Shown here in pieces: positions 8,911-17,919 of a stretch of DNA of 64,000 nucleotides. Every line of letters starts with the position of its first letter. The first letter of the stretch is position 1. Origin of the DNA: Shewanella halifaxensis HAW-EB4 (lineage in GTDB: Bacteria > Pseudomonadota > Gammaproteobacteria > Enterobacterales > Shewanellaceae); the NCBI RefSeq assembly GCF_000019185.1, contig NC_010334.1, forward strand, positions 2,418,001-2,482,000, read 5' to 3'. The position numbers and the translations under genes are program-made. Under the pieces are notes generated by a model. That model had not been told where the DNA came from, searched no databases, and saw only the letters and a list, made by a program, of their open reading frames with translations.

Positions 8911-9948
8911 ATGAATACATCTGTTGCTACAGATAAAAGTTTAAGATTGCCAATAACTCGACTGAAACCCGTGTTGCATAAATATGGCATTGTGCTTGCC
9001 TTTCTATTTATATGCGCCACGATTGCTGTTTTAGGCGAGCTTTGTATCCATAATGGCATGTGGGACAGTAACTATTTTCTGACTCAAGCTAACTTACTGT
9101 CAGTGCTACGCCAAGTCTCTATTAATGGCATTTTAGCCGTAGGCATGACCTTTGTGATTATCGTGGCTGGCGTGGATCTCTCTGTGGGTTCAGTACTGGC
9201 ACTCGCTGGTATTGTTGCTGCGCGCTTTGTTACCAACTCATCGAATATGTTGATTGGTGGTTTTGATTCGCCAATCCTTCTGCCGCTAATGGTAGCTATC
9301 TGTATCGGTGCCATCTGCGGCTTTTTGAACGGTTACATTATCTCAAAGTTCCGCCTGCAAGCCTTTATCGTAACCATGGGAATGCTTTCTGTTGCTCGCG
9401 GCATGACCATGCTGACGACTGACGGCAATCCAGTTTCTTCGCTTGATCGCGGGTTTCGTGCACTAGGTAATAGCTACACGTTCGGCATACCGACACCCGT
9501 GGTGATTTTTGCGGTTATTTTTGCCGCCGCGTGGTTCTTATTGAATAAGACGGTTTTTGGTCGCTATGTATTTGCTGTGGGCGGTAACGAGAAATCGGCG
9601 CAAACCTCGGGGATCGACGTACATAAGGTCAAGGTTGCCGTTTATACCTTGTGTGGCGTGACGGCGGCCATTGCAGGTTTGATCCTTACCGCGCGCACAG
9701 GCTCTGCTCAAACAAGCGCAGGTTTTGGCTATGAGCTCGATGCTATTGCTGCCGTTGTTATTGGTGGCACATCAATGGCAGGGGGACTTGGAACGTTAAC
9801 CGGAACCCTGTTTGGTGTATTGATTATTGGTGTAATGAACAACGGTTTAGATCTGCTCGGAGTGCAATCTTACTATCAACAAATCATTAAAGGCTTGCTC
9901 ATCGTTGCGGCGGTGATGCTAGACCCATCTAGAAAGCAATCTCGTTAA
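8911..9948 (+). CDS. Sugar ABC transporter permease (RbsC type)
   Basis: Inner-membrane permease of the CUT2 family, 345 aa, with 8-10 hydrophobic segments after a short cytoplasmic N-terminus. Family hallmarks are visible: GVDLSVGSVLALAG, FIVTMGMLSVARG, GRYVFAVGGNEKSAQTSGI and AAVVIGGTSMAGGLGT. It lies 9 nt after the ATPase gene with GGAAAA as a weak ribosome site. It should form a homodimer with the ATPase and receive sugar from the following periplasmic binding protein. Confidence 0.92.
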   Translation: MNTSVATDKSLRLPITRLKPVLHKYGIVLAFLFICATIAVLGELCIHNGMWDSNYFLTQANLLSVLRQVSINGILAVGMTFVIIVAGVDLSVGSVLALAGIVAARFVTNSSNMLIGGFDSPILLPLMVAICIGAICGFLNGYIISKFRLQAFIVTMGMLSVARGMTMLTTDGNPVSSLDRGFRALGNSYTFGIPTPVVIFAVIFAAAWFLLNKTVFGRYVFAVGGNEKSAQTSGIDVHKVKVAVYTLCGVTAAIAGLILTARTGSAQTSAGFGYELDAIAAVVIGGTSMAGGLGTLTGTLFGVLIIGVMNNGLDLLGVQSYYQQIIKGLLIVAAVMLDPSRKQSR

Positions 9949-10017
9949 ACACGCTTAATTTAAAACTCTTAATTAAATAGAGTGCGTTAAAAATAAAAGA
10001 AAAAAGGTATAACTGAA

Positions 10018-11019
10018 ATGAAAAAAACGATTATCTCTACATTACTTGGCGCAACGTTAGCGTTATCTTCTGGTGCAGCCTTTGCTAAAGACGACATTAA
10101 AATCGCGGTGTTAATGTACGGTATGAAGGCTGAGTTTGTTCAATTGATGGAGCAAGCTGCGTATAACCACCCGTTAGTAAAATCAGGTGAAGTAAAGATC
10201 ACTATGTATGATGGTCGTTATGATGCGCTAGTTCAAAATGACCAGGCCGAGACAGCAATTCGTACTAACCATGATGCAATCATCATCAACCCTATGGATT
10301 TTGACGCCAATATTGATGTAGTGGATATGGCTAATGACGCCGGTATTCCTGTTATCGTTACCAATGCCCGCTTAAATACGGACCAAATGACTGCGGAAGT
10401 GGTTTCAGATGATGTTCAAGGTGGTTACTTAGAAGCTAAGTTTGTTATGGAGCAGATTGGCTGTAAGGGCAATGTCGTCATTCTTGAAGGCCCTAAGGGC
10501 GGCTCAGGTGAAATTCAGCGGGGTCAAGGCAATGAAAAGGCCATCGCTGAATGTCCAGAAGGTGCGGTTAAGGTACTTGAGCGTAAAACGGCAAACTGGT
10601 CTCGCGCAGAAGGTATGACCTTGATGGAAAACTGGCTAATGAAGCACCAAGGTAAAATTAGCGGTGTCATTGGTCAAAACGATGAGATGGCACTCGGCGC
10701 GATTGAAGCAATTGAAGGTACGGGTGACACAGTTGATAACTATGTGATTGCTGGTATCGACGGTGTGACGGATGCGTTGCATGCGGTTAATAGTGATAAA
10801 ATGACTTCTATTTTGCAAGATGCTAATGGCCAAATGCAAGGTTCAATCGATGTGGCATTGCGTCATATTATCGGTGAGCAGTACCAGCCAGCTTCAGCAG
10901 TATGGCAGCAATATGCTGATCAATTGAACTGGAATAATGGCCTGTCTAAGCGCTATGACATTCCTTGGACTGTGGTTAACAAGCAAAACGTTAATGAGTT
11001 ACTTGAGATGCGTAAGTAG
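10018..11019 (+). CDS. Periplasmic sugar-binding protein (RbsB/Peripla_BP_4 type)
   Basis: Substrate-binding component of the importer. A Sec signal peptide (MKKTIISTLLGATLALSS...) should be cleaved after AFA at residue 23. The mature part has the two-lobed type I fold with family segments DDIKIAVLMYGM, NHDAIIINPMDF, GIPVIVTNARLN and VIAGIDGVTDAL. The 69-nt gap before it contains AAGGT as ribosome site, and a higher expression level than the permease would be usual. It ends the operon, and a terminator follows. The specific ligand cannot be read from sequence. D-lyxose, D-xylulose, xylitol or arabitol are the contextual candidates. Confidence 0.9.
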   Translation: MKKTIISTLLGATLALSSGAAFAKDDIKIAVLMYGMKAEFVQLMEQAAYNHPLVKSGEVKITMYDGRYDALVQNDQAETAIRTNHDAIIINPMDFDANIDVVDMANDAGIPVIVTNARLNTDQMTAEVVSDDVQGGYLEAKFVMEQIGCKGNVVILEGPKGGSGEIQRGQGNEKAIAECPEGAVKVLERKTANWSRAEGMTLMENWLMKHQGKISGVIGQNDEMALGAIEAIEGTGDTVDNYVIAGIDGVTDALHAVNSDKMTSILQDANGQMQGSIDVALRHIIGEQYQPASAVWQQYADQLNWNNGLSKRYDIPWTVVNKQNVNELLEMRK

Positions 11020-11041
11020 CATTTAACCATAATCCTTAGTT

Positions 11042-11070
11042 AAACGAGCGTAGAGTTACTTCGCTCGTTT
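11042..11070. terminator. Terminator between binding protein and lyxose isomerase genes
   Basis: A 9-bp stem AAACGAGCG (11042-11050) pairs with CGCTCGTTT (11062-11070) across an 11-nt loop. The right arm touches the lyxose isomerase stop codon, so the hairpin serves two converging units. Confidence 0.65.
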
Positions 11071-11593
11071 ATAAGCTGAGTCGGCTGGCTCTATTAATCT
11101 TTTGATTGGTAAAAACGTCGGTATCATCGTTTGACGTCGTTGAAAATTCAGAGACGATAGCCCCTTCGCCGTGTGCCTTAAACCAATGCTTTGAATTGGG
11201 TTTTAAGGTCAACTGCTCGCCTTTATTTAGTACCACTTCGTGGAAAACCGTGTAATTGGTAATATCAGCAGGAAGCTCAACACAAGGTTGTGTGGTTTTA
11301 TTGCCTTCAATAAACACACTAACTCTGCCAAAGCGACAGCGAAAGGTTTCCTCTTTACCTTCTAGAGCAGCACTTGAGGGGTGAACGTGCTCAGGACAAA
11401 CCTGATTAGCGAGCAGGATGAGCTCCTTGGCGCAGCAGCGTTCGGTATTAATGTAGGTATGAATGATTAGACCCGCATTGTAGAAGTCATTCAAACCAAA
11501 GTCTGTTATCTCAAGACACTCTATTTCGGTCTTGGTTAGAAAAATCCCTGATCGGTTTAATTGCTCCGCAATCTTGCCATGGATGTTAACCAT
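11069..11593 (-). CDS. D-lyxose ketol-isomerase (YdaE-like cupin)
   Basis: Cupin-fold sugar isomerase of 174 aa interconverting D-lyxose and D-xylulose (also D-mannose/D-fructose in some members). The metal site is recognisable: His69 and His71 in CPEHVHP, Glu82 in EGKEETFRCRFG, and His136 in NSKHWFKAHGEGA. These positions fit the manganese ligands of Bacillus subtilis YdaE. Its product is the substrate of the xylulokinase in the convergent operon, so it completes a lyxose route. A matching promoter (11739-11768) and a partial operator-like sequence (11688-11703) lie upstream, suggesting it may share the local regulator. Confidence 0.85.
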   Translation of the reverse strand: MVNIHGKIAEQLNRSGIFLTKTEIECLEITDFGLNDFYNAGLIIHTYINTERCCAKELILLANQVCPEHVHPSSAALEGKEETFRCRFGRVSVFIEGNKTTQPCVELPADITNYTVFHEVVLNKGEQLTLKPNSKHWFKAHGEGAIVSEFSTTSNDDTDVFTNQKINRASRLSL

Positions 11594-11687
11594 TGCTAAC
11601 TCTCTTTACTCAATGAAGCCAATTCGACGCTAAGATAATATGGTGGCAATCTAATTTAAATGAAGCGTTTATAACTATGAAGACTGG

Positions 11688-11703
11688 GTCACATCGATAG
11701 GCA
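11688..11703. promoter_or_regulatory. Partial LacI-operator-like sequence upstream of lyxose isomerase
   Basis: GTCACATCGATAGGCA shares the 9-base core ACATCGATA with the two operators of the divergent repressor/dehydrogenase region but lacks the rest of the palindrome. It falls between the predicted promoter and the start codon of the isomerase gene. It could be a weak operator or a chance match. Confidence 0.35.
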
Positions 11704-11738
11704 CCGAACAGCTTATTATCTCACTTAAAACGTGAAAA

Positions 11739-11768
11739 CTTATACAGATGTATGTGCTGAGATGTCGA
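11739..11768 (-). promoter_or_regulatory. Predicted promoter of the lyxose isomerase gene
   Basis: On the minus strand, TCGACA is followed after 18 bp by TATAAG. This is the same arrangement as the ybiT promoter, inside the duplicated 59-bp block. The leader would be about 140 nt. Confidence 0.5.
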
Positions 11769-11987
11769 GCAATCATGTATTGTAACGTCTGTTATTTATG
11801 ATGCTTGAGTTGGCTTTTACCAATAAATGATGGCAAAGAACGATTTGATTGGGTGATAAAGGCTTTTTCTTGTTATTATTAGAGCAGAGTTTTGACCAGC
11901 GCTATGATTGGTCTTCAGTATCGATTAAATGGTTATCATTTATAGGTACTTGAGTTTTACATATTATCTGCGATATTTGGACGCCCC

Positions 11988-12485
11988 ATGATTGAACATC
12001 AACAGAACAACCCGCTTCACGGCTTAAAACTTGAAACTATGCTAACTGAGCTTGTGAAGTTTTATGATTACAAAGTGTTGTACGCCGCACTTAAATTGGC
12101 ATGCTTTAATTTGAACCCGAATATGGATTCGTGCATTAAGTTTTTAAAAAAGACTGATTGGGCGAGGGAACGTGTAGAAGCATTTTACCTATACCGTTTT
12201 AAGCGCATGCCAAAAGGCAACGAAGCGCAGATGGAGCTAAAGCCACGAGAACGTGGTTATGCCGATGGTATTGTGCCGCGTAAGCCTGAAAAGTTAACTG
12301 TGGAGCTCGTTGCAGAGATGCGCGCAAAGGCCATGGAAAACTATAAGGAAATGAAGAAAAATGGTTCGCGTCCTCGCTACGCTAAAGACAAACCAAAAGC
12401 ACAGGACTCTTATGCGCAAAACCGCCGCAGCGGTGGTAAGCGGCCAGCAGCGTCGCAAGATCCGACCAACCCTTGGGGTAAATAA
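11988..12485 (+). CDS. VF530/DUF2132-family putative DNA-binding protein
   Basis: 165 aa. Residues about 8-72 match the VF530 domain: NPLHGLKLETMLTELV near the start and IKFLKKTDWARERVEAFYLY at the end. The family is small, helical and proposed to bind DNA. No enzymatic role is known. The remaining half is a lysine/arginine-rich, proline-containing, probably disordered tail (KPRERGY, KNGSRPRYAKDKPK, NRRSGGKRP), longer than in the minimal family and consistent with nucleic-acid binding. It is monocistronic, and a strong terminator follows. Confidence 0.8.
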   Translation: MIEHQQNNPLHGLKLETMLTELVKFYDYKVLYAALKLACFNLNPNMDSCIKFLKKTDWARERVEAFYLYRFKRMPKGNEAQMELKPRERGYADGIVPRKPEKLTVELVAEMRAKAMENYKEMKKNGSRPRYAKDKPKAQDSYAQNRRSGGKRPAASQDPTNPWGK

Positions 12486-12519
12486 TTGCCGTTTTGATTA
12501 ACGCGACGCTATATACATC

Positions 12520-12550
12520 GGGAGACTTCAGTTTGAGGTCTCCCTTTTTT
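12520..12550 (+). terminator. Intrinsic terminator
   Basis: GGGAGAC (12520-12526) pairs with GTCTCCC (12538-12544), followed by six T residues. It ends the VF530-family gene. Confidence 0.85.
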
Positions 12551-13202
12551 ATGGATTGCGTTTGCGTGGCAACGGACAGCCCCGAATGAGTCACGAATCA
12601 TTATCTATGAATTTGAACCATAGTCGTTTCAGTGTTTATCGCAGCTTTGCTGCACTTACCGGTTGATGAAAGGCTGTTTGTTAAAAGCTTACAGCAATCT
12701 CGATTCAGGGCTTTATTCTGAACTTACTGCTATAGACTAAAATCTATCTACGATAAAAGCTTTCTCCACCTCAGTATTGCTAGTAACAGTTAATCAGTAT
12801 ATTGGTGAACTAATCGTTCAGTGGAATACACCTTGTGATTGTTAGTGGCAGTATTTATCAGTAGAGCTGCATTTACCCTGTCAGAACTGTAGATGTAGGC
12901 TATTACAATCGATAAGTTGTTTAATATAAGGGGCTGCGATCCCTATAAATGTTAAAATCGACACCGGTATCCGGATTTGTGCATTTGTTTAGGGTCAAAG
13001 AGGGCACAAAAGTAGGCCTAAAACATTCTGCTTTGTAATTGTTTTACTTAAAAATAGCTGAAAACGCTTAAACACCGCCCAAGTTGGCCAGCAAATCACC
13101 GCTTGGCAACTATTTGTGTTTTTTTGCTTGCAACAATCACGCTATCGCCATACTATAGCGCTCGTTCCAAGGCAACAGCCAAACGAACAGCAAGAACACA
13201 GT
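12551..13202. other. Long gene-free region upstream of the tRNA array
   Basis: About 650 bp with no supported open reading frame. Its only clear element is the stable-RNA-type promoter at 13128-13156. The rest is ordinary AT-rich sequence in which I see no repeat, hairpin or RNA gene that I can defend. Confidence 0.6.
13128..13156 (+). promoter_or_regulatory. Promoter of the tRNA array
   Basis: TTGCAA (13128-13133), a 17-bp spacer and TACTAT (13151-13156), followed by the GC-rich discriminator AGCGC. Such discriminators are typical of growth-rate and stringently controlled stable-RNA promoters. The first tRNA starts about 40 nt after the expected transcription start. Confidence 0.65.
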
Positions 13203-13279
<77 letters not shown>

Positions 13280-13292
13280 ATTCTTGAACAAT

Positions 13293-13369
13293 ACAACCGT
13301 AGCTCAGTTGGTTAGAGCACTACCTTGACATGGTAGGGGTCGGTGGTTCGAATCCACTCGGTTGTACCA
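13293..13369 (+). tRNA. tRNA-Val (GAC), copy 1
   Basis: 77 nt with encoded ACCA. The acceptor stem is ACAACCG/CGGTTGT, the D-arm is AGCTCAGTTGGTTAGAGC, the anticodon loop TTGACAT gives GAC, and the T-loop is GGTTCGAATCC. Confidence 0.96.
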
Positions 13370-13406
13370 ATTCTCTGATAGAAGAATTAAAAGTCTATTA
13401 TCCTGT

Positions 13407-13483
<77 letters not shown>

Positions 13484-13485
13484 AT

Positions 13486-13562
13486 ACAACCGTAGCTCAG
13501 TTGGTTAGAGCACTACCTTGACATGGTAGGGGTCGGTGGTTCGAATCCACTCGGTTGTACCA
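13486..13562 (+). tRNA. tRNA-Val (GAC), copy 2
   Basis: Identical to Val copy 1. Only 2 nt separate it from the CCA of the preceding fMet gene. Confidence 0.96.
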
Positions 13563-13607
13563 ATTCTTTGATACCAGAATTAAAACAGTTATTAGCGTCA
13601 AAACGGA

Positions 13608-13713
13608 CGTGGGATAGAGCAGTGTAAAAGCTACTCGGACTCAACTTGTTTATAAAAAACATGGCGAATATTGTTGCCAGTTTTTTTGAGAAGTAATCCT
13701 GTTTTCGCAATCA
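13608..13713 (+). pseudogene. Expanded, degenerate tRNA-fMet-like copy A
   Basis: The 5' portion (CGTGGGATAGAGCAGTGTAAAAGC) and 3' end (...CGCAATCA) derive from tRNA-fMet, but the middle is replaced and lengthened to about 106 nt. The CAT anticodon stem-loop is lost, the acceptor stem relies on G-T pairs, and the terminal CCA is TCA. Inserted segments AAAAAAC-A-TGG and CCA-GTTTTTT can pair with each other. It occupies the same spacer context as the intact copies. Confidence 0.75.
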
Positions 13714-13758
13714 ATTCTTTTATAGCAGAATTAAAACAGTTATTAGCGTCAAATCGGA

Positions 13759-13835
<77 letters not shown>

Positions 13836-13879
13836 ATTCTTTTATAGCAGAATCAAACAGTTATTAGCGTCAAATCGGA

Positions 13880-13956
<77 letters not shown>

Positions 13957-14001
13957 ATTCTTTTATAACAGAATTAAACCAGTTATTAGCGTCAAATCGG
14001 A

Positions 14002-14078
<77 letters not shown>

Positions 14079-14123
14079 ATTCTTTTATAGCAGAATTAAA
14101 ACAGTTATTAGCGTTAAATCGGA

Positions 14124-14200
<77 letters not shown>

Positions 14201-14245
14201 ATTCTTTTATAGCAGAATTAAAACAGTTATTAGCGTTAAATCGGA

Positions 14246-14322
<77 letters not shown>

Positions 14323-14367
14323 ATTCTTTTATAACAGAATTAAAACAGTTATTAGCGTCAATATGGA

Positions 14368-14471
14368 CGCGGGATGGAGCAGTGTAAAAGCTAGTCGGAC
14401 TCAACTCGTTACAAAACATGGCGAAGGTCGTTGCTAATTTCTTGTAAAAAGTAATCCAGCTCCCGCAGCCA
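14368..14471 (+). pseudogene. Expanded, degenerate tRNA-fMet-like copy B
   Basis: About 104 nt. The acceptor arms CGCGGGA and TCCCGCA are intact and the segment CGAAGGTCGTTG is shared with tRNA-fMet. Two insertions interrupt the anticodon arm and the T-arm, and they contain TTACAA (14409-14414) and TTGTAA (14442-14447), which are complementary. The terminal triplet is preserved (GCCA). It is clearly homologous to copy A, so both descend from one altered ancestor. Confidence 0.75.
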
Positions 14472-14516
14472 ATTCTTTTATAGCAGAATCAAAACAGTTA
14501 TTAGCGTCAAATCGGA

Positions 14517-14593
<77 letters not shown>

Positions 14594-14625
14594 ATTCTTT
14601 TTAAAAGAATAAAGTTATACGTAGG

Positions 14626-14646
14626 CCAGCGAAAGCTGGTTTTTTT
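14626..14646 (+). terminator. Terminator of the tRNA array
   Basis: CCAGC-GAAA-GCTGG hairpin (14626-14639) with a GNRA-type loop, followed by seven T residues. Confidence 0.85.
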
Positions 14647-14740
14647 GTGCCTGAATTTTAATTACATTCCAATTAATCATCTCATACCAATCAGTAATGA
14701 GTTGTGATCTAATATAAGCATCACACTTAATAAGTATCCC

Positions 14741-15601
14741 CATTTGAAAATTTATAGTGCTGAAGAGATCTTGGCTTTGTCTAGAGCAGAAAAGGAGCCC
14801 GTAAACTGATCTGATTACTGGCAGGAGCCTTATTTCTTGAGGATCAGGCCGAACAGAAGTTGCCTAACAGTGTTAACGCCTGGGTGGCAAAATATCTTAC
14901 GAACAGCCCTAAAAGATTAGATGTCAAAAAGAATAAGGCGCGTGATCGCTATTTAACCTCAATTCAAAAGCAGCAACTTAGTGCTCATATAGTAGAACAA
15001 TGCATGAGTTCTTCTGGAAAACTGTTATTTCTTTAGAAATAGACCGACAGGGGTCGCAATCCATAGCTATATCCAACAGCACTATCAGGTTTAAAGATGA
15101 GGCTCGCTTTGGACATCAGAACACTACCACTCGTTTATGGGCGAGAAGATTCACACGACCACGAGCCATACGTCAGCAACAGTGTGAATATGTTTATTTT
15201 TTTAGGGCCGCTTGTCCACAAATAGAGCAAACAGAAGCGATAGTCGTTCGATACTTAAATAAAAACATTGTGAGTCAGCATCTATCGCAGATAGCAGAAA
15301 GAATGAAACCGGGGAGACATGCTGTAGTGGTTATGGTTAGCATACGGCAGACATTGCGGATGAGTTTACCAACCTAAGTATTATAAAATTACCCCAATGC
15401 ATACCCGAACTTAACCTTATAGAACAAATAGGGAGTTGGTTATGACAAAACCATCGTGATAATCGCAATTTTCAGGGTTACGAGGATATAGTGTATGCCT
15501 GCTCGTATGCCTGCTCATATGTCAGGAATAACTTCACCAGTGATACAAAAAGAGTTTTGTCACCATGCAGGAGGGAGTGGGCAATAACGATTAAATGTTA
15601 A
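14741..15601 (+). pseudogene. Decayed IS630-family transposase
   Basis: A once-continuous transposase can be read across several frames. An N-terminal helix-turn-helix region (EDQAEQKLPNSVNAWVAKYL) contains in-frame stops. The catalytic half has FKDEARFGHQNTTTRLWA and GRHAVVVM. A frameshift follows near 15335, after which HTADIADEFTNLSIIKLP and CIPELNLIEQIGSWL continue in another frame. FxDEARFG and PELNxIEQ are IS630/Tc1-type DDE motifs. At least one frameshift and several stops make it inactive. The left boundary is approximate. It lies directly downstream of the tRNA array, a common insertion context. Confidence 0.8.
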
Positions 15602-15713
15602 GAAGGAATGGCGATTACATCGCGTTCGTTTTTTAATCTTTCTGGCTAATCTACTAGTTCCTATGAATAATCTTGCTGCGTATGTTTAATTCGTGTGTGC
15701 GGGTATTGGGGGT

Positions 15714-15752
15714 GTCATGTCCTAAATGTGTAAACACATTCTAGGACATGAC
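15714..15752. repeat. Long near-perfect inverted repeat, possible abutted IS ends
   Basis: GTCATGTCCTAAATGTGT (15714-15731) pairs with 15734-15752 across a two-base loop, with one bulged base. It has no flanking T-run, so it is not an evident terminator. It lies just downstream of the transposase relic. It could be two terminal inverted repeats of an insertion sequence joined together, or a stand-alone palindrome. Confidence 0.6.
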
Positions 15753-15778
15753 AAATACTAGGATAAGACTGGTAAATA

Positions 15779-15809
15779 AAAAGGCCAACTCCGGTAGAGT
15801 TGGCCTTTT
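15779..15809. terminator. Intrinsic terminator of norM
   Basis: 13-bp perfect stem (15779-15791 with 15797-15809, loop CGGTA) with A-rich left and T-rich right flanks. It can act in both directions and closes the leftward norM transcript. Confidence 0.85.
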
Positions 15810-15858
15810 GTTTGTAACTAGCGCTGAGCTAGATAGCTGTTAATTAGGCCGCAGCTAA

Positions 15859-17217
15859 TTAGATTGCAGAGTGAATAACACCCCTTTTTTGAACGTATCT
15901 CAAGCGTGCGGCAAACATTATCGCAGCGCTCGTAAGACCGGCAATTAGCCCTATCCAGAATCCTTGAGCGCCCATATGTGGCACGATGATATCGGTACGG
16001 GCCAATGTATAACCTAAGGTCATCCCCACACCCCAGTACGAAACTAAGGTGATGTAAAACGCGCTGCGGGTATCTTTATATCCACGCAGAGCACCAGCGG
16101 TAACGACTTGAACTGAATCTGATAACTGATAGAAAGCAGCATAGAACATTAAGCTACCTGCCAGCGCTACTACTTCTGGGTTGTCATTATAAAGTAGTGC
16201 GATTTCATTTCTAAATAGCACAGTAATGATCGCGGTACAGGCTGCTAACGAAAACGAGATCATCAGTGCTAGCTTGGTCACTAAGGCTGCAATTTCAGGC
16301 TTGTCTTGTCCTAGGTAATAGCCGACACGAATTGATACTGCGATACCGAGTGACAATGGCAACATAAATACAATCGATGAAAAGTTAAGTGCTATCTGAT
16401 GTCCAGCGACAACAGTTGCGCCTAAAGGTGCAAGTAATAGTGCGATGATTGCAAATAAACTCACTTCAAAAAACAACGCCATAGCTATCGGAAAGCCATG
16501 TTTTGTCATATCGAACATGACTTTAAAGTCTGGCATGTGAAAAGATTTGAACGGAGCAAGCTCTTTAAACTTCTTATGGAATTGCATATAGATAATCATG
16601 GCGATAAGCATTGCCCAGAACACTAATGCAGTAGCAACACCACAACCCGCGCCGCCCATAGCAGGCATACCAAAGTGACCATAGATAAAGATGTAGTTAG
16701 CTGGGATGTTAACGGCTAAGCCGACAAAACCTATGACCATAGTGGGCAAGGTATATGAGATCCCTTCGCTACAACCTCTTAATACTTGATAAAGCACGAA
16801 TGCAGGTACGCCCCACATGAAGCCATTTAAATATCCAATACCGAGCCTGGCCATTTCGGGCTCAAGCTCCATCATGGTGAAAATATTCTCTGCAAATGAG
16901 AGGATAAGCACCACACCCACACTGCCAATTATGGCAATATAAGCAGCTTGGTAAGCTAATGGTTGAATCGCCTTTTGATTGTCTGCACCATGATGGTGAG
17001 CAAATACTGGTGTAAAGGCCATTAATAAACCTTGAACAAACAGCAAGGCAGGTAGCCACAAGCTAGCACTGATAGCAACGGCTGCCATATCGACGGCACT
17101 GACGCGACCGGCCATGACGGTGTCAATAAAGCCCATCATAGTTTGTGTTACTTGAGCGATTAGCACTGGCAGTGCTAATTGAATTAAGCGTTTGGCTTGA
17201 AAGCCAGAATGGTTCAT
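15859..17217 (-). CDS. norM: MATE-family multidrug efflux protein NorM
   Basis: Inner-membrane cation-coupled drug exporter, 452 aa with twelve predicted hydrophobic helices arranged as two MATE repeats. The start has the family signature LALPVLIAQVTQTMMGFIDTVMAGR, and the second half begins near GFPIAMALFFEVSLFAIIALL. It is divergent from ribE with only 32 bp between starts, the same arrangement as mdtK/ribC in E. coli. ATG at 17217 is preceded by AGGG. Substrates such as cationic dyes or quinolones are typical of the family but cannot be specified from sequence. Confidence 0.92.
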   Translation of the reverse strand: MNHSGFQAKRLIQLALPVLIAQVTQTMMGFIDTVMAGRVSAVDMAAVAISASLWLPALLFVQGLLMAFTPVFAHHHGADNQKAIQPLAYQAAYIAIIGSVGVVLILSFAENIFTMMELEPEMARLGIGYLNGFMWGVPAFVLYQVLRGCSEGISYTLPTMVIGFVGLAVNIPANYIFIYGHFGMPAMGGAGCGVATALVFWAMLIAMIIYMQFHKKFKELAPFKSFHMPDFKVMFDMTKHGFPIAMALFFEVSLFAIIALLLAPLGATVVAGHQIALNFSSIVFMLPLSLGIAVSIRVGYYLGQDKPEIAALVTKLALMISFSLAACTAIITVLFRNEIALLYNDNPEVVALAGSLMFYAAFYQLSDSVQVVTAGALRGYKDTRSAFYITLVSYWGVGMTLGYTLARTDIIVPHMGAQGFWIGLIAGLTSAAIMFAARLRYVQKRGVIHSAI

Positions 17218-17249
17218 GAATACAGCCCTTAATACTAACGAGAGATAAA

Positions 17250-17867
17250 ATGTTTACAGGTATAGTTCAAGCAACATGTGAAGTGTTGGCGATAGATAAG
17301 AAATTAGGCTTAAACACGCTACAAATCGCAATTGGGCCGGATTTGCGCGAGGGACTTTCACTAGGGGCAAGTGTCGCAAATAACGGTGTTTGTTTAACAG
17401 TTACAAGAATAGAAGATGATAGGGTGTTTTTCGATGTAATGGAAGAGACCCTTAAGCTAACTAACCTATCAAAACTGAGAGTCGGATCACAGGTTAACAT
17501 CGAGCGCTCTTTAACGTTCGGAAGTGAGATTGGTGGCCATATTTTATCGGGCCATGTACACACTCAAGCTGAAGTTGATTTGGTCAGCTCAACTGACGAG
17601 CATTATGACATTCGTTTGAAGGTTGAGCCTAAGTGGATGAACTACATTCTGTATAAAGGTTTCGTTGGCGTGAATGGTTGCAGCTTGACCGTTGGTGAGG
17701 TGACTGACACTAGTTTTATGTTGCACTTAATTCCTGAAACGCTAAAACTAACCAATTTAGATAGCTATGTTAAAGGCGATAAAATCAACATAGAAATAGA
17801 CAGCCAGACCCAAGCGATAGTTGATACCGTTGAGCGAGTACTCGCTAAGCGTTTTGAAAATCAATAA
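17250..17867 (+). CDS. ribE: Riboflavin synthase alpha chain
   Basis: Catalyses dismutation of two 6,7-dimethyl-8-ribityllumazines to riboflavin, in the cytoplasm as a homotrimer. Two tandem lumazine-binding domains are visible. The first starts MFTGIVQ with SLGASVANNGVCLTV, and the second has GFVGVNGCSLTVGEV. Length (205 aa) is standard. It is monocistronic here and divergent from norM. No FMN riboswitch is evident in the 32-bp leader, so it is probably constitutive, as its E. coli counterpart ribC is. Confidence 0.95.
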   Translation: MFTGIVQATCEVLAIDKKLGLNTLQIAIGPDLREGLSLGASVANNGVCLTVTRIEDDRVFFDVMEETLKLTNLSKLRVGSQVNIERSLTFGSEIGGHILSGHVHTQAEVDLVSSTDEHYDIRLKVEPKWMNYILYKGFVGVNGCSLTVGEVTDTSFMLHLIPETLKLTNLDSYVKGDKINIEIDSQTQAIVDTVERVLAKRFENQ

Positions 17868-17919
17868 TCTTGCTTTCCACTCATGACGCAAGCAGGTCTT
17901 GACTTACTCTAACTGTGAT

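Larger units (their letters stand above)
11594..11987. other. Intergenic region between divergent lyxose isomerase and VF530-family genes
   Basis: 394 bp without a convincing gene. It holds the partial operator (11688-11703), the predicted isomerase promoter, and the second copy of the 59-bp block (11741-11799). The right part is AT-rich and presumably contains the promoter of the rightward gene, but no clear -35/-10 pair was assigned. Confidence 0.6.

Noticed and set aside
14741..15601. Intact gene at 15000-15377
   Set aside because: It is only one fragment of the frameshifted IS630-type transposase. Matching sequence continues in other frames on both sides.
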